Positions 12,402 through 23,373 of a stretch of DNA of 64,000 nucleotides are shown here, one piece after another. A program made the translations under genes and the position numbers. The notes under the pieces were generated by a model. That model was not told the DNA's origin and did not search any database. It was given only the letters and a program-made list of their open reading frames with translations. Position 1 is the first letter of the stretch; each line of letters starts with the position of its first letter. The DNA comes from Polynucleobacter sp. UK-Kesae-W10 (GTDB lineage: Bacteria > Pseudomonadota > Gammaproteobacteria > Burkholderiales > Burkholderiaceae): contig NZ_JACVQB010000001.1 of the NCBI RefSeq assembly GCF_018881575.1, forward strand, positions 730,986 through 794,985. Direction: 5' to 3'.

Positions 12402-13175
12402 ATGACCCAACACCTAAGCTCCACTCAGGCAATTCCAGAGGTAAGCGCTATTCCTCGCCATGTGGCGATCATCATGGATGGCAATGGACGTTGGGCCAGT
12501 AAGCGCATGATGCCCAGAGTGGCAGGGCACTCAGAAGGCTTGGGTGCTGTGCGAAAAATTGTGCAAGAGTGTCGTCGTCTGGGCGTGGAGTACTTAACAG
12601 TCTTTGCTTTTAGCTCTGAGAATTGGCGTCGCCCACCAGAAGAGGTGGGTTTCTTGATGAAGTTATTTCTGAAATCTCTCAAGGGTGAAGTATCCCGTCT
12701 TGCTGAGAATGATATTTCTCTACGCTTAATTGGTGACCTCAGTCGTTTTGATACAGCGATTCAGGAGATGGTCCAATTTTCCGAAGAGAAGACAAAGGGT
12801 TGCAAGGCTCTGACTTTTACGATTGCCGCTAACTATGGTGGTCGTTGGGATATTTTGCAGGCGATGAGCCGTTGCCTTGCGGCAAATCCAAATTTAAAGC
12901 CAGAGGACGTCAGCGAGAATTTGCTTCAGCCCCATCTCTCCATGGCTTATGCGCCAGAGCCCGATCTATTTATTCGTACTGGTGGTGAGCAGCGCATTAG
13001 TAATTTCTTATTGTGGCAGTTAGCGTATACCGAGCTGTATTTCACTGATGTCTTGTGGCCAGATTTTGATGAGGTGCAATTGCATAAAGCCTTTGATTGG
13101 TTCAGTCAACGCGAACGTCGCTTTGGACGCACAAGTGCTCAGCTTGCATCGCAAGCCATGAGCGACACGGTTTGA
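12402..13175 (+). CDS. uppS: Undecaprenyl diphosphate synthase (cis-prenyltransferase)
   Basis: Condenses isopentenyl diphosphate with farnesyl diphosphate to make the C55 carrier lipid of peptidoglycan and LPS O-antigen. The 257-residue product has the invariant [13 protein letters not shown] (catalytic Asp26), GHSEG, the [11 protein letters not shown] loop and the C-terminal [20 protein letters not shown] motif. It stands between frr and cdsA in an envelope-lipid run. Confidence 0.97.
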   Translation: MTQHLSSTQAIPEVSAIPRHVAIIMDGNGRWASKRMMPRVAGHSEGLGAVRKIVQECRRLGVEYLTVFAFSSENWRRPPEEVGFLMKLFLKSLKGEVSRLAENDISLRLIGDLSRFDTAIQEMVQFSEEKTKGCKALTFTIAANYGGRWDILQAMSRCLAANPNLKPEDVSENLLQPHLSMAYAPEPDLFIRTGGEQRISNFLLWQLAYTELYFTDVLWPDFDEVQLHKAFDWFSQRERRFGRTSAQLASQAMSDTV

Positions 13176-13194
13176 TTTTTAAAGTCCATACTTC

Positions 13195-14022
13195 ATGTTA
13201 AAGACCCGCGTGATTACTGCCCTTGTTTTATTGGCAGTGCTGCTCCCAATACTGTTTTTATTGCCGATTGTGTATGTCGGCGCATTCTTTTTGCTTGCTC
13301 TGGTCTTAGCTGCTTGGGAATGGAGTCGTTTGCTAGCACCACAGGCTAGCCGTGCAGCATGGCTATACGCATTGTTTTGTTTTGCTGTCATCATGCTGTT
13401 ATTGGGAATGCAAAACACAGCATGGCAGTTTTCAATATTATTTTTAGCCGTGCTCTTTTGGTTTTTTGTGGCGCCATTCATATTGGCGCGAGGAATGAAT
13501 CTCTCTTTAGAGAAGCTACGTCCATTTTATGTGGTGCTTGGACTTATTATTTTGCCGGCCACCTGGTTTGCTTTGGTTTTCTTGCGAGAGCTGGGCCTGA
13601 TCTTTTTGCTATCAACGATGGCCTTGGTATGGGTTGCCGATATTGGCGCTTACTTTGTTGGCAAAGCATTCGGTAAGCATAAGCTGGCTCTACAAATTAG
13701 CCCAGGTAAGTCGGTTGAGGGTGCATTTGGTGGTCTTGTACTCTGCTACGTCTACGCTTTCCTTTGCGTCTATTACCTCCCATTTGAATCCACTTTGTTT
13801 GGTGCGTGGGCAATTCGTTTCGGTTGGGTACCCATGTTCTTGATGGTGACCGTACTTACCGCGTTTAGTATTTTTGGTGATCTTTTTGAGTCGCAGTTAA
13901 AACGATTAGCGGGTGTTAAAGATAGCAGCCATCTTTTACCAGGTCATGGGGGCATTCTGGACCGAGTCGATGCCTTGATTCCAACCATGCCCATTGCCGC
14001 ATTGCTTGCAGGACTGGTGTAA
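13195..14022 (+). CDS. cdsA: Phosphatidate cytidylyltransferase (CDP-diacylglycerol synthase)
   Basis: Makes CDP-diacylglycerol from phosphatidate and CTP in the inner membrane. The 275-residue protein is almost entirely hydrophobic helices, about seven or eight segments. The CDS signature is at the C-terminus: [11 protein letters not shown] followed by [20 protein letters not shown], with the metal-binding acidic residues. The stop overlaps the dxr start by one base. Confidence 0.96.
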   Translation: MLKTRVITALVLLAVLLPILFLLPIVYVGAFFLLALVLAAWEWSRLLAPQASRAAWLYALFCFAVIMLLLGMQNTAWQFSILFLAVLFWFFVAPFILARGMNLSLEKLRPFYVVLGLIILPATWFALVFLRELGLIFLLSTMALVWVADIGAYFVGKAFGKHKLALQISPGKSVEGAFGGLVLCYVYAFLCVYYLPFESTLFGAWAIRFGWVPMFLMVTVLTAFSIFGDLFESQLKRLAGVKDSSHLLPGHGGILDRVDALIPTMPIAALLAGLV

Positions 14023-15203
14023 TGACAAAGCAGGTTGCCATCTTAGGTTCAACAGGTTCTATCGGCGTCAATACACTAGATGTCATTCGCGCACACCCTG
14101 ACCGCTTCAAAGTGGTGGCGCTCACGGCCGGTAAACAAGTGGAACGCTTGGCCGAACAATGTATTGAATTTCAGCCAGAAATTGCTGTAGTCACAGAGGT
14201 GCAAGATGCAGCTCGCCTAGAAAAGTTTCTCCTAGCAAAAGGGCTGCGTACAAAAGTCTTATATGGACCGCAAGCCTTGGTAACTGCCGTTACCGAATCC
14301 GGGTGCGATACAGTCATGGCAGCTATTGTCGGTGCGGCGGGTTTGGTTCCTACCTTAGCGGCCGCCCAAGCCGGTAAGCGGGTGCTTTTGGCAAATAAAG
14401 AAGCGCTGGTCATGTCCGGTAATTTATTTATGCAGGCAATGCAGCGGGGTGGTGGTGAACTGCTCCCGATTGATAGCGAGCACAATGCCATTTTTCAATG
14501 TTTGCCAAATGGATTTGCTAAGGTGCCTCAGTCGAGTTTGGGAGTTGAAGAGCTTTGGTTGACTGCATCTGGCGGCCCATTTAGAGATACCCCGCTTGAG
14601 CAGCTCGCCGGTATTACGCCTGCACAAGCTTGTGCTCATCCGAATTGGGTGATGGGAAAAAAGATTTCCGTGGACTCTGCCACCATGATGAATAAAGGTC
14701 TTGAAGTCATTGAGGCCTTCTGGTTATTTGGCTTGCCTTTAGAGAAAATCAAAGTATTGATTCATCCACAAAGCGTAGTGCATTCCATGGTGCGCTATCG
14801 CGATGGTTCGGTCTTGGCGCAAATGGGCCAACCAGATATGCGTACGCCGATTGCTTACGGACTTTCATGGCCAGAGCGGGTTGATGCGGGTGTTGCTCCT
14901 TTGAATTTAGCGCAACTGGCTGCCTTGAGTTTTGCGGAGCCAGACTTGGCGCGCTTTCCTTGCCTCTCTTTAGCCTTTGCGGCCGCAAAAGCTGGAGGGA
15001 CTAGTCCTGCGATCTTAAATGCAGCCAATGAAATCGCAGTGGCGGCATTTCTAGATGAGGGTCTGCCGTACTTGCAGATCGCTAAGGTAGTAGAGCAAGT
15101 CCTAAATGCCATTCCTTCAAGTAATGCCGATTCATTGGAAACGATTTTGTCTGTTGATGCGCAGGCAAGAAAACTCGCACAGGATTTTATTTGCAAGCAT
15201 TGA
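14022..15203 (+). CDS. dxr: 1-deoxy-D-xylulose 5-phosphate reductoisomerase
   Basis: Second enzyme of the non-mevalonate isoprenoid pathway, converting DXP to MEP with NADPH. The 393-residue protein shows the dinucleotide motif GSTGSIG (9-15), the KEALV helix, the metal/substrate motif [10 protein letters not shown], and the flexible loop with WLTASGGPF. It supplies precursors for the neighbouring uppS product. It overlaps rseP by 13 bases. Confidence 0.97.
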   Translation: MTKQVAILGSTGSIGVNTLDVIRAHPDRFKVVALTAGKQVERLAEQCIEFQPEIAVVTEVQDAARLEKFLLAKGLRTKVLYGPQALVTAVTESGCDTVMAAIVGAAGLVPTLAAAQAGKRVLLANKEALVMSGNLFMQAMQRGGGELLPIDSEHNAIFQCLPNGFAKVPQSSLGVEELWLTASGGPFRDTPLEQLAGITPAQACAHPNWVMGKKISVDSATMMNKGLEVIEAFWLFGLPLEKIKVLIHPQSVVHSMVRYRDGSVLAQMGQPDMRTPIAYGLSWPERVDAGVAPLNLAQLAALSFAEPDLARFPCLSLAFAAAKAGGTSPAILNAANEIAVAAFLDEGLPYLQIAKVVEQVLNAIPSSNADSLETILSVDAQARKLAQDFICKH

Positions 15204-16324
15204 TTACCCTTGCCTCCTTTTTGCTGACGCTAGGAGTGCTTGTAAGCTTTCATGAGTTTGGGCATTTTGTAGCGGCTCGTGCCTGCGGGGTGCGTGTATT
15301 ACGTTTTGCCATTGGCTTTGGAAAACCGCTGTATACCTATCGCGCTAAAAATCAAACGGAGTGGGTGATTGCCGCCATTCCTTTAGGGGGATATGTAAAG
15401 TTATTAGATGGGCGTGATCGCAATCAGCAGATTGCAGCGGCTGAGAGTGGTCTTGCGTTTGATTCAAAACCGCTGTGGCAACGTTCTTTGATTGTGGCGG
15501 CTGGACCATTCGCCAACTTTTTCCTGGCGATGACTCTTTTTTCCGTAATTTATGTTTCTGGGGTGCCTCAATTACCGGCAGTGTTACAGGCGCCACCCGA
15601 GCGCTCTGTCGCTGCTAATTTGGGTATTGAGGCGGGGGATAGGGTGATTGGATGGCAAGCAATGAGGGCGGACTTGGGCTCTGTGCCCATTTTTGGTGAA
15701 TTTGACCGAGTTCCCAGTTGGAATGCCTTGCGCTGGAGCTTGATGGACTCTCTGAGCGGGGAGAATGGTTTTGCGCTGGAGTTGGAGGATGCCGCCGGGC
15801 AGCGCCTGGTAAAGGCCTTTCCTAGTGAGATCTTGCCAAAAATCCGCCCAGATAGTGATCCAATGATGCAGTTGGGGATATTGCCTAAATTAACCCCTTT
15901 AGATAACTGGGAGACCTTGCAGCTGGGCCCCATTGATGCCATGGTTTTTGCCTCCCAAAGGGTGTGGCTCATCAGCAAGGTTTCCCTGAGGCTCATGGTG
16001 GGCATGTTTACGGGTCACACCTCCATTAAGCAGCTGGGTGGCCCCCTCAGTATTGCTGATATGGCCGGTAAGTCAGCCAGGGTTGGCTGGCAGCCTTTTT
16101 TGGCATTTTTGGCACTAATCAGCATCAGCATTGGATTGTTAAATCTACTCCCTTTTCCCATGCTTGATGGGGGTCAGCTCCTGTATGATGCATGGGAGTT
16201 AGTTACCGGTAAACGGATTTCAATCTCAGCGCAGGAGCAGCTCCAAAAAGTGGGCTTCCTGATACTGATTTTTGTGTCTTTACTGGCCTTGTTTAATGAT
16301 TTACAACGCTATTTGTCGCCTTGA
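15191..16324 (+). CDS. rseP: RseP-type intramembrane site-2 zinc protease
   Basis: RseP cuts anti-sigma factors and leftover signal peptides within the inner membrane. The 377-residue product has the zinc motif HEFGH (21-25) in the first membrane helix and the second catalytic motif [15 protein letters not shown] near the C-terminus, flanked by hydrophobic helices, with PDZ-like sequence between. It is clearly shorter than the roughly 450-residue E. coli enzyme, the loss being in the periplasmic PDZ region. The frame starts with TTG at 15191 inside the dxr end. The dxr-rseP-bamA order is the standard envelope-stress arrangement. Confidence 0.93.
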   Translation: MQALITLASFLLTLGVLVSFHEFGHFVAARACGVRVLRFAIGFGKPLYTYRAKNQTEWVIAAIPLGGYVKLLDGRDRNQQIAAAESGLAFDSKPLWQRSLIVAAGPFANFFLAMTLFSVIYVSGVPQLPAVLQAPPERSVAANLGIEAGDRVIGWQAMRADLGSVPIFGEFDRVPSWNALRWSLMDSLSGENGFALELEDAAGQRLVKAFPSEILPKIRPDSDPMMQLGILPKLTPLDNWETLQLGPIDAMVFASQRVWLISKVSLRLMVGMFTGHTSIKQLGGPLSIADMAGKSARVGWQPFLAFLALISISIGLLNLLPFPMLDGGQLLYDAWELVTGKRISISAQEQLQKVGFLILIFVSLLALFNDLQRYLSP

Positions 16325-18660
16325 ATTTTTTAATCCCTTCTTCCTCTCTTTTGATGCGTTTTGTCTTGCGACTGCTCATGATTTTGGGTCTTGCTTTAAG
16401 CGCTCAGGTTCACGCGGCTGATTCTTTTGTCGTAAAAGATATTCGAGTAGAGGGTTTGCAGCGCGTTGAGCCAGGAACCGTTTTTAGTTATTTGCCTGTT
16501 CAAGTTGGAGATACTTTTACTGAAGAAAAAGGTGCAGAAGCTATTAAGGCTTTGTACAGCACAGGCTTCTTTAGAGATGTGCAAATTCAAGCACAAGGCG
16601 ACGTTCTGATCGTCATTATTGAAGAGCGCCCAACGATCTCCCGCATTGAATTTACCGGGATGAAAGAGTTTGATCCCGAGATCGTGCGTAAATCGCTTAA
16701 AGCAGTTGGTGTAGCAGAAGCACGCTTTTACGATAAAGCCTTAATTGATAAAGCAGAACAAGAATTAAAACGTCAATATGTCGGTAAAGGCATGTTCGCG
16801 GCTGAGGTTGTGGCAACAGTTACCCCAGTTGAGCGCAACCAAGTAGCGATTTACTTCAATATTGACGAAGGCCCTGTTGCCAAAATTCAAGAAATTAACT
16901 TTATTGGTAACGAAGCGTTTAGCGAGGGCGCCCTCAGGGGTGAGATGCAGTTAAAGACTGGCGGTTGGTTATCTTGGTATAGCAAAGACAATCTTTACTC
17001 TAAGCAGAAATTAACTGCCGACTTGGAGACCATTCGTTCTTACTATTTAAATCGTGGCTATCTTGAGTTTGTGATTGAGTCCACTCAAGTATCGATTACC
17101 CCAGATAAAAAAGGTATTTACCTCACCATCAGCATCCGTGAGGGTAAGAAATTTACCGTTAAGGATGTTCGTTTAGCTGGCGAGTTACTCGGTAAAGAAG
17201 CTGAGTTCATGCAGCTGATCACACTCAAGCCTGGTGACACCTTCTCCTCAGCACGTTTAACTGAGAGTACTAAGGCAATTGCGGAGGTCTTGGGCTCATA
17301 TGGATATGCTTTTGCAACCATCAATCCACAGCCTGATATTCGACGTGAATTGTCAGAGGTCGATTTAACTTTGGTAGTAGATCCAGGGCGACGTATTTAT
17401 GTTCGTCAAGTGGCTATCTCCGGTAATGCCAAGACGCGTGATATGGTGATTCGTCGCGAGATGCGCCAATTTGAGAGCTCATGGTTTGATAGCGACAAAA
17501 TCGACTTATCCAAAAAGCGTCTCAATCGCTTAGGCTACTTCAATGAGACAGACGTTACAACTGAAGATGTTCCAGGAACATCTGACCAGGTTGACGTGAA
17601 TGTGAAGGTCACTGAAAAGCCAACAGGTGCAGTTACATTGGGAGCTGGTTATTCCTCAACTGAGAAAGTGATCTTATCTGCCGGTATTAACCAAGATAAT
17701 GCGTTTGGTACCGGTACGGCCGTGGGCTTGAATGCTTCCTTAGGTAAGGTTAACCAAAACTTAACCCTCTCTAACTATGATCCTTACTTTACTGAGGATG
17801 GCATTAGTCGTTATACCGACCTGTACTATCGTCAATCGAAGCCGCTGTACTACGTTGGTGACCCAGACTACGCCATTAAATCAGTAGGCTCTAATATTAA
17901 ATTTGGCGTGCCATACACTGAGGTAGACCGCGTATTCTTCGGAACTGGTATTGAGGTGTTTAGTATTTACGCAACTTCGAACACTCCAATTCCGTATCAA
18001 AATTACGTAACCAGTTATGGTGGTCAAGTTCCTGGCCGTTTACAAACGTATAACGTACCTTTGACAGTCGGTTGGTCACGCGATGGACGCGATAGCGCTT
18101 TGATTCCATCTGACGGATCTTTGCAGCAATTGTCTGCCGAGGTTGGCACACCTGTAGGTGACTTAACCTTCTATCGTTTGTACGGTCAGTATCAGAAATA
18201 CCACTCATTCTCTAAAGGCAATATTTTGTCCTTTAACGGTGAGGTAGGTTACGGCGAAGCTTATGGTAACAAGCCCTTCCCGATTACCAAAAACTACTAT
18301 GTGGGTGGTATCGGATCGGTTCGTGGTTATGCCCCGGGTTCGTTGGGTCCCCAGTACTACAACAGCATTATTGGAGCGAACCAGCCCACCGGCGGTCAGT
18401 CTAAGATTGTGGGTAACGTGGAATATACCGTTCCAGTGCCTGGATCCGGAATTGATAAAACCTTGCGCGTCTTTACCTTCGTGGACGGCGGTAATGCGTT
18501 TGGGGAAAATATCAACTTGGTCTTAAAATACTCCTACGGCTTGGGAGTATCATGGATATCACCGTTGGGGCCGTTGAAGTTTAGTTATGGTATTCCGTAC
18601 AAATCTGCACCGACCGATAATATTCAGCGTTTGCAGTTCCAGGTGGGTACAGCGTTCTAA
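16321..18660 (+). CDS. bamA: Outer membrane protein assembly factor BamA
   Basis: BamA folds and inserts beta-barrel proteins into the outer membrane. The 779-residue protein has a signal peptide (LMILGLALSAQVHA), five POTRA repeats (about residues 35-430, each with an I-x-F-x-G-N-type strand such as INFIGNEAFSEG and VAISGNAKTRD), and a C-terminal 16-strand barrel containing GGIGSVRGYAPGSLGP and ending in a terminal Phe. The frame opens with TTG at 16321, overlapping the rseP stop; the ATG at 16354, twelve codons in, is an equally plausible start that leaves a normal signal peptide. Confidence 0.97.
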   Translation: MNFLIPSSSLLMRFVLRLLMILGLALSAQVHAADSFVVKDIRVEGLQRVEPGTVFSYLPVQVGDTFTEEKGAEAIKALYSTGFFRDVQIQAQGDVLIVIIEERPTISRIEFTGMKEFDPEIVRKSLKAVGVAEARFYDKALIDKAEQELKRQYVGKGMFAAEVVATVTPVERNQVAIYFNIDEGPVAKIQEINFIGNEAFSEGALRGEMQLKTGGWLSWYSKDNLYSKQKLTADLETIRSYYLNRGYLEFVIESTQVSITPDKKGIYLTISIREGKKFTVKDVRLAGELLGKEAEFMQLITLKPGDTFSSARLTESTKAIAEVLGSYGYAFATINPQPDIRRELSEVDLTLVVDPGRRIYVRQVAISGNAKTRDMVIRREMRQFESSWFDSDKIDLSKKRLNRLGYFNETDVTTEDVPGTSDQVDVNVKVTEKPTGAVTLGAGYSSTEKVILSAGINQDNAFGTGTAVGLNASLGKVNQNLTLSNYDPYFTEDGISRYTDLYYRQSKPLYYVGDPDYAIKSVGSNIKFGVPYTEVDRVFFGTGIEVFSIYATSNTPIPYQNYVTSYGGQVPGRLQTYNVPLTVGWSRDGRDSALIPSDGSLQQLSAEVGTPVGDLTFYRLYGQYQKYHSFSKGNILSFNGEVGYGEAYGNKPFPITKNYYVGGIGSVRGYAPGSLGPQYYNSIIGANQPTGGQSKIVGNVEYTVPVPGSGIDKTLRVFTFVDGGNAFGENINLVLKYSYGLGVSWISPLGPLKFSYGIPYKSAPTDNIQRLQFQVGTAF

Positions 18661-18678
18661 TTGTTTAAGGAAAGTTTT

Positions 18679-19206
18679 ATGAAGTTTTCTCTATCTTCTA
18701 AATGGATTCAAGTAGGATTGGTTGCCGCCGCAATCGCAGTTGTTGCGCCACAGGCTTTTGCCCAGGATGCGGGTACCCGCGTTGCTGTTGTGAACTCTGA
18801 AAAAGTATTTAATGAGTCAAATTTGGCAAAAGCAATGCAAACCCGTTTGCAAAATGAATTTACTAAGCGCCAGAATGATTTGCGTGACAGTGCTCAAAAA
18901 ATCAAAACTGCTGCAGAAAAATTGGATCGCGATGCAGCCGTGATGAACGAAGCTGAGCGTATTCGTCGTCAGCGTGAGTTGGCCGATCAAGATCGCGAAT
19001 TGCAACGTAAGCAGCGTGAATTTACTGAAGATCTCAATCAGCGCACATTTGAAGAGCGCGCCAAGATTGCTGAAAAAGCGAACTTAGTTCTGCGTCAAAT
19101 TGCTGAACAAAGAAAGCTCGATGTCATCGTTCAGGAAGCGGCTTATGTAAGTCCTAAAGCTGATATTACCGATGATGTCATCAAGGCTTTAAATAGTCAG
19201 AAGTAA
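18679..19206 (+). CDS. skp: Periplasmic chaperone Skp/OmpH
   Basis: Skp holds unfolded outer-membrane proteins in the periplasm and hands them to BamA, its upstream neighbour. I choose the ATG at 18679, preceded by AAGGAAAG (about 18667-18674), rather than the TTG directly after the bamA stop. The 175-residue product has a clear signal peptide ending AFAQ, then RVAVVNSEKVFNESN and a long charged Arg/Gln-rich helical hairpin typical of the tentacle-shaped trimer. Confidence 0.93.
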   Translation: MKFSLSSKWIQVGLVAAAIAVVAPQAFAQDAGTRVAVVNSEKVFNESNLAKAMQTRLQNEFTKRQNDLRDSAQKIKTAAEKLDRDAAVMNEAERIRRQRELADQDRELQRKQREFTEDLNQRTFEERAKIAEKANLVLRQIAEQRKLDVIVQEAAYVSPKADITDDVIKALNSQK

Positions 19207-19211
19207 GTTTT

Positions 19212-20279
19212 ATGCCTACCGCCATTGAGCTGGCCGAACAGTTTCATGCAAGCTTGGTGGGGGATGGCTCTCCTGCGTTCACTGGCCTCGCTCCTCTAGA
19301 GCGGGCCCAGTCGGATCAAATATCCTTTCTATCTAACCCCCTATATCGTCAACAGGCGAGCAATAGCTCTGCAGGGGCGTTGATTCTGAGTCAGGCCGAT
19401 TACGACTATTTGCAGGCAAACCCCAGCCCGCAATCAGCCAAGCGCGTTTACTTTGTAGCAAAAAATCCCTATGCCATATTTGCAAGAATGGCGCAGCACT
19501 TTGCAAGCCAGGCGGCACCTGTGTACGCCCCAGGAATTCATGCAAGCGCAGTGATTGACCCAACTGCAGTTGTTCCAAGTTCATGCCATATCGGCCCATT
19601 TGTAAATATTGGTGCTGGAGTGAAGTTGGGGGAGCGGGTCAGCATCTTAGGTAATAGCAGCATTGCAAGAAATAGCAGTATTGCTGGTGACACCTTGATC
19701 TATCCTTCAGTATCCATTTATAACGGTACCCAAATCGGTCAACGTTGCATCATTCATAGCGGTGCTGTGATTGGTGCAGATGGCTTTGGATTTGCTCCTG
19801 ACTTTTCTGCAACAACTGCTGAGTGGGTGAAGATTCCCCAAACAGGTAATGTTGTTATTGGTGATGATGTTGAGATTGGCGCCTCCACAACGATTGATCG
19901 CGGTGCTATGAGTGATACAGTGATTGGCGCTGGAACCAAGATCGATAATCAAGTTCAAATTGCGCACAATGTGATTGTTGGGAATTGCTGTGTGATTGCC
20001 GGATGTGCTGCTATCTCTGGTAGTACCAAGATTGGTAATTTCTGCATCATTGGAGGCGCCGCTAATTTTGCAGGCCATCTCACTATCGCTGATAGAACGA
20101 CGGTTTCTGGTAATACCTCCATTATTCGTTCAATTACTGAGCCTGGTCAGCATTTCACTGGGGTATACCCATCTATGCTCCATGCAGCATGGGAAAAGAA
20201 TGCAGCGATTTTGCGCGGGCTAGATAAAATACGCCAACGCTTGCGTTTATTGGATAAAAACAAAAATAACGAGTCATAG
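19212..20279 (+). CDS. lpxD: UDP-3-O-(3-hydroxyacyl)glucosamine N-acyltransferase LpxD
   Basis: Third step of lipid A synthesis: adds the amide-linked hydroxyacyl chain. The 355-residue protein has an N-terminal uridine-binding domain followed by many left-handed beta-helix hexapeptide repeats (for example VVIGDDVEIGASTTIDRGAM) and the catalytic His in QIAHNVIVG. It lies five bases after skp; fabZ and lpxA follow, giving the conserved lipid A cluster. Confidence 0.97.
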   Translation: MPTAIELAEQFHASLVGDGSPAFTGLAPLERAQSDQISFLSNPLYRQQASNSSAGALILSQADYDYLQANPSPQSAKRVYFVAKNPYAIFARMAQHFASQAAPVYAPGIHASAVIDPTAVVPSSCHIGPFVNIGAGVKLGERVSILGNSSIARNSSIAGDTLIYPSVSIYNGTQIGQRCIIHSGAVIGADGFGFAPDFSATTAEWVKIPQTGNVVIGDDVEIGASTTIDRGAMSDTVIGAGTKIDNQVQIAHNVIVGNCCVIAGCAAISGSTKIGNFCIIGGAANFAGHLTIADRTTVSGNTSIIRSITEPGQHFTGVYPSMLHAAWEKNAAILRGLDKIRQRLRLLDKNKNNES

Positions 20280-20325
20280 GCTCGGCAGCAATGCTATTCA
20301 TCATTAACTATTAGGCAGGTAATTT

Positions 20326-20775
20326 ATGAGCAAACCTATTGCGATCGATATCAACAAGATTTTGCAGCTATTGCCACATCGCTACCCATTTTTATTGGTA
20401 GACCGTGTATTGGAAATCGAGCCGCGTGTCAGTATTACTGCCCTGAAGAATGTCACGATGAATGAACCTTTTTTCCAAGGCCATTTTCCGGATTTTCCAG
20501 TAATGCCTGGCGTGCTCATTATTGAAGCGTTGGCTCAAACAGCCGCCTTACTCACATTCTCAGAAGAGCGTGCAGAAGATGCGATTTATTACTTTGCTGG
20601 TATTGATGGCGCGCGTTTCAAAAAGCCAGTATTGCCTGGTGATCAATTGATCATGACTGCTAAGCTGGAGCGTGGGCGTGCTGGCATCTATAAGTTTGCT
20701 GTTCAAGCTACAGTGGATGGTGAGATTGCTGCAGAGGCCAATATTACTTGTGCGGTACGTACGAAAGGCGCGTAA
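20326..20775 (+). CDS. fabZ: (3R)-hydroxyacyl-ACP dehydratase FabZ
   Basis: Dehydrates 3-hydroxyacyl-ACP in fatty-acid elongation and so competes with LpxA and LpxD for the same substrate pool, which explains its fixed place between them. The 149-residue hot-dog-fold protein has the catalytic [14 protein letters not shown] (His) and [18 protein letters not shown] (with the active-site acid later in the helix). The stop overlaps the lpxA start by one base. Confidence 0.97.
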   Translation: MSKPIAIDINKILQLLPHRYPFLLVDRVLEIEPRVSITALKNVTMNEPFFQGHFPDFPVMPGVLIIEALAQTAALLTFSEERAEDAIYYFAGIDGARFKKPVLPGDQLIMTAKLERGRAGIYKFAVQATVDGEIAAEANITCAVRTKGA

Positions 20776-21572
20776 TGACTCGGATTCATGCATCTGCAGT
20801 TGTTGATAGCAAGGCTGAACTTGCGAGCGACGTGGAAATTGGGCCGTATTCAGTGATTGGACCAAAGGTCAAAATCGGTGCCGGAACAAAGGTAGGCTCA
20901 CATACCGTCATAGAGGGTTACACCACGATTGGTAAGGAAAACAATTTTGCTCACTTTGCTGCTATTGGGGGCCCTCCTCAAGATATGAAGTATCGCGGTG
21001 AGCCAACTCAACTCATTATTGGTGATCGTAATACGATTCGCGAGTTCACCACAATTCATACGGGTACATCGCAGGATGAAGGTATTACCCGTATTGGCAA
21101 TGACAACTGGATCATGGCTTATGTGCATATTGCACATGATTGCCAAGTTGGTAATCACACCATTTTTTCAAGCAATGCTCAAATCGCTGGTCACGTACAA
21201 GTAGATGACTGGGCAATTATGGGTGGAATGTCTGGGGTACATCAGTTTGTTCGTATTGGCCAGCACGCTATGCTGGGTGGTGCTTCAGCCTTGGTGCAAG
21301 ATATTCCTCCTTTTGTCATTGCTGCTGGTGATAAGGCCTCACCTCATGGTATTAACGTTGAGGGCTTGAAGCGACGGGGATTCTCTAGTGAAACGATTTC
21401 CGCATTACGTCAGGCGTATAAAGTTCTCTATAAGGATGGACTGAGTTTCGAAGAAGCAAAGCTAGCCATACAAAAGATGGTCGCAGAGCATGCTGCTGAT
21501 GCACCTACTGCCGAAAAGCTTGCCCAGTTCCATGACTTTATTGCCGCCTCTACCCGCGGCATTATTCGCTAA
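20775..21572 (+). CDS. lpxA: UDP-N-acetylglucosamine O-acyltransferase LpxA
   Basis: First step of lipid A synthesis. The frame is open upstream, but the ATG at 20775 (TAATG overlap with fabZ) gives the proper N-terminus [16 protein letters not shown] and a 265-residue protein, the usual family size. Hexapeptide repeats fill the first two thirds; the catalytic His is in [11 protein letters not shown] and the C-terminal helical domain starts near [12 protein letters not shown]. Confidence 0.97.
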   Translation: MTRIHASAVVDSKAELASDVEIGPYSVIGPKVKIGAGTKVGSHTVIEGYTTIGKENNFAHFAAIGGPPQDMKYRGEPTQLIIGDRNTIREFTTIHTGTSQDEGITRIGNDNWIMAYVHIAHDCQVGNHTIFSSNAQIAGHVQVDDWAIMGGMSGVHQFVRIGQHAMLGGASALVQDIPPFVIAAGDKASPHGINVEGLKRRGFSSETISALRQAYKVLYKDGLSFEEAKLAIQKMVAEHAADAPTAEKLAQFHDFIAASTRGIIR

Positions 21573-21585
21573 CGATAGGAATACT

Positions 21586-22782
21586 TTGCCAAAGTTAGCC
21601 TGTGTCGCGGGCGAACCCTCTGGTGATTTATTAGCCGCACCGGTATTAAGTGCTTTAAATCAAATTCCGGATATGGCCGGCCTTGAGGTGTATGGCATCG
21701 GCGGGCCTCGTATGCAGGCTGAAGGGTTGCGCTCTGATTGGCCAATGGAAACCTTGAGTGTCCGCGGCTATGTAGAGGCGATTCGGCAACTCCCCGCTAT
21801 TTTGAAATTACGCAAAGAGTTAATTTCGAATCTATTGGGAGAGGGCCGACCTGATGTGTATTTGGGAGTAGATGCGCCTGACTTTAATCTGGGGGTAGAG
21901 CTGCAATTACGCAAGGCCGGCATTCCAACTTTGCATTTGGTATCTCCATCCATTTGGGCGTGGAGAGCAGGGCGCATCAAAAAGATCGCACAAGCAGTGG
22001 ATCGGATGCTCTGCATTTTCCCTTTTGAGACTGAAATCTATGATCGTGCTGGCGTAGCCTCTACTTATGTAGGTCATCCACTTGCCAGTGAAATTCCGCT
22101 CGAGCCCAATAGCAAGCAAGCAAGACTAAAGCTAGAAGGCTGCCTCAATATTCCGGCATCCTCTCTTGATGGCGTCCTGGTTGCTGTATTGCCTGGAAGT
22201 CGCGGTTCAGAAATTGAACTCATTGCCCCTGTATTTTTTGAGACGATGCAATTATTGGCTGAGCGACTAAAAGGGCAGAAACTGCACTTTTTAATTCCGG
22301 TAGCGACGCCTCGCTTACGCGCACCCCTCGAGCAACTCTTGCTTAAAGCAAAAAGCCACCATCCTGATATTCAGATTCATTTACTCGATGGTATGGCCGA
22401 TGAAGTGCTTGAGGCGGCCGATGTGGTCTTGATTGCGAGCGGCACTGCAACTTTGCAAGCAGCCTTATGGAAAAAGCCAATGGTGATTTCTTATAAGGTG
22501 CCTTGGTTAACTGCCCAGATCATGAAGCGCCAGGGTTATTTGCCCTATGTGGGGCTACCTAATATTCTCTGCGGAGAATTTGTGGTGCCAGAGTTATTGC
22601 AAGATGATGCTACACCAGAGAAATTAGCCAATGCATTACAGGAGTGGTTAGATCGCCCGAATAAGGTTGCAGAGCTAAAAGCGCGTTTTTCTGAAATGCA
22701 TGAGACTCTACGTCGTCCAACTGGGCTGCTGGTTGCCCAGGCTGTAGCGCAAACAATTGCTAATCAGCGAGTCACTGCATGA
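21586..22782 (+). CDS. lpxB: Lipid-A-disaccharide synthase LpxB
   Basis: A GT19 transferase that joins UDP-diacylglucosamine to lipid X. The frame is open back to 21490, overlapping lpxA, but the protein family begins at [19 protein letters not shown] therefore place the start at TTG 21586, nine bases after an AGGA Shine-Dalgarno (about 21577), giving 398 residues. Characteristic segments are [11 protein letters not shown], the [10 protein letters not shown] turn, [11 protein letters not shown] and [12 protein letters not shown]. The stop overlaps rnhB by four bases. Confidence 0.95.
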   Translation: MPKLACVAGEPSGDLLAAPVLSALNQIPDMAGLEVYGIGGPRMQAEGLRSDWPMETLSVRGYVEAIRQLPAILKLRKELISNLLGEGRPDVYLGVDAPDFNLGVELQLRKAGIPTLHLVSPSIWAWRAGRIKKIAQAVDRMLCIFPFETEIYDRAGVASTYVGHPLASEIPLEPNSKQARLKLEGCLNIPASSLDGVLVAVLPGSRGSEIELIAPVFFETMQLLAERLKGQKLHFLIPVATPRLRAPLEQLLLKAKSHHPDIQIHLLDGMADEVLEAADVVLIASGTATLQAALWKKPMVISYKVPWLTAQIMKRQGYLPYVGLPNILCGEFVVPELLQDDATPEKLANALQEWLDRPNKVAELKARFSEMHETLRRPTGLLVAQAVAQTIANQRVTA

Positions 22783-23372
22783 GCATGATTTGGGTCTGCG
22801 GTGTTGATGAGGCAGGGCGTGGTCCATTGGTTGGCTCTGTAGTGGCGGGTGCAGTAGTGCTCGATCCTAATCATCCGATTGATGGACTGAAAGACTCTAA
22901 AAAACTAAGTGCTACACGTCGTGAATTTTTGTACGAGCAAATTATTGAAAAGGCGAAAGCCTGGGGTATTGGCGAAGCCAGCCCCGCAGAAATCGATGAG
23001 ATCAATATTTTGCAAGCCACTATGCTGGCGATGCGCCGCGCAGTCGAAGATTTAACTACGCGCCTGGGCGGCTGGCCTGATAAAGCCTTGATCGATGGCA
23101 ATCGTTGCCCGGAGTTGCCTATTGCTGCCGAGGCTATTATTAAAGGCGATGCAAAAGAGCCGGCAATTTCTGCGGCATCGATCTTGGCAAAAGTTACGCG
23201 GGATCGTCAGATGATGTCTTTGCATGAGCGTCACCCAGAATACGGATTTGCACAACACATGGGCTATCCAACCGAGTTTCATTTTGCGGCGCTCAAGCAG
23301 TATGGAGCCTGCTCTGAACACCGCCGTAGTTTTTCTCCGGTACGCAAAGTGCTAGAAATGCTGGGTCATTGA
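22779..23372 (+). CDS. rnhB: Ribonuclease HII
   Basis: Cleaves RNA in RNA-DNA hybrids and removes single misincorporated ribonucleotides. The 197-residue protein has the catalytic Asp-Glu in [14 protein letters not shown] (Asp10, Glu11), a further Asp in [10 protein letters not shown], and [21 protein letters not shown]. The start ATG at 22779 overlaps the lpxB stop; an internal ATG two codons on is possible. It closes the lipid A operon, as in E. coli. Confidence 0.96.
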   Translation: MSMIWVCGVDEAGRGPLVGSVVAGAVVLDPNHPIDGLKDSKKLSATRREFLYEQIIEKAKAWGIGEASPAEIDEINILQATMLAMRRAVEDLTTRLGGWPDKALIDGNRCPELPIAAEAIIKGDAKEPAISAASILAKVTRDRQMMSLHERHPEYGFAQHMGYPTEFHFAALKQYGACSEHRRSFSPVRKVLEMLGH

Positions 23373-23373
23373 T

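Noticed and set aside
15568-16005. 145-codon minus-strand frame opposite rseP
   Set aside because: No recognisable motif; overlaps a fully supported gene.
21490-21585. Longer LpxB N-terminus starting inside lpxA
   Set aside because: The conserved LpxB start is [13 protein letters not shown]; the upstream part is out-of-frame lpxA. TTG 21586 with AGGA is preferred.
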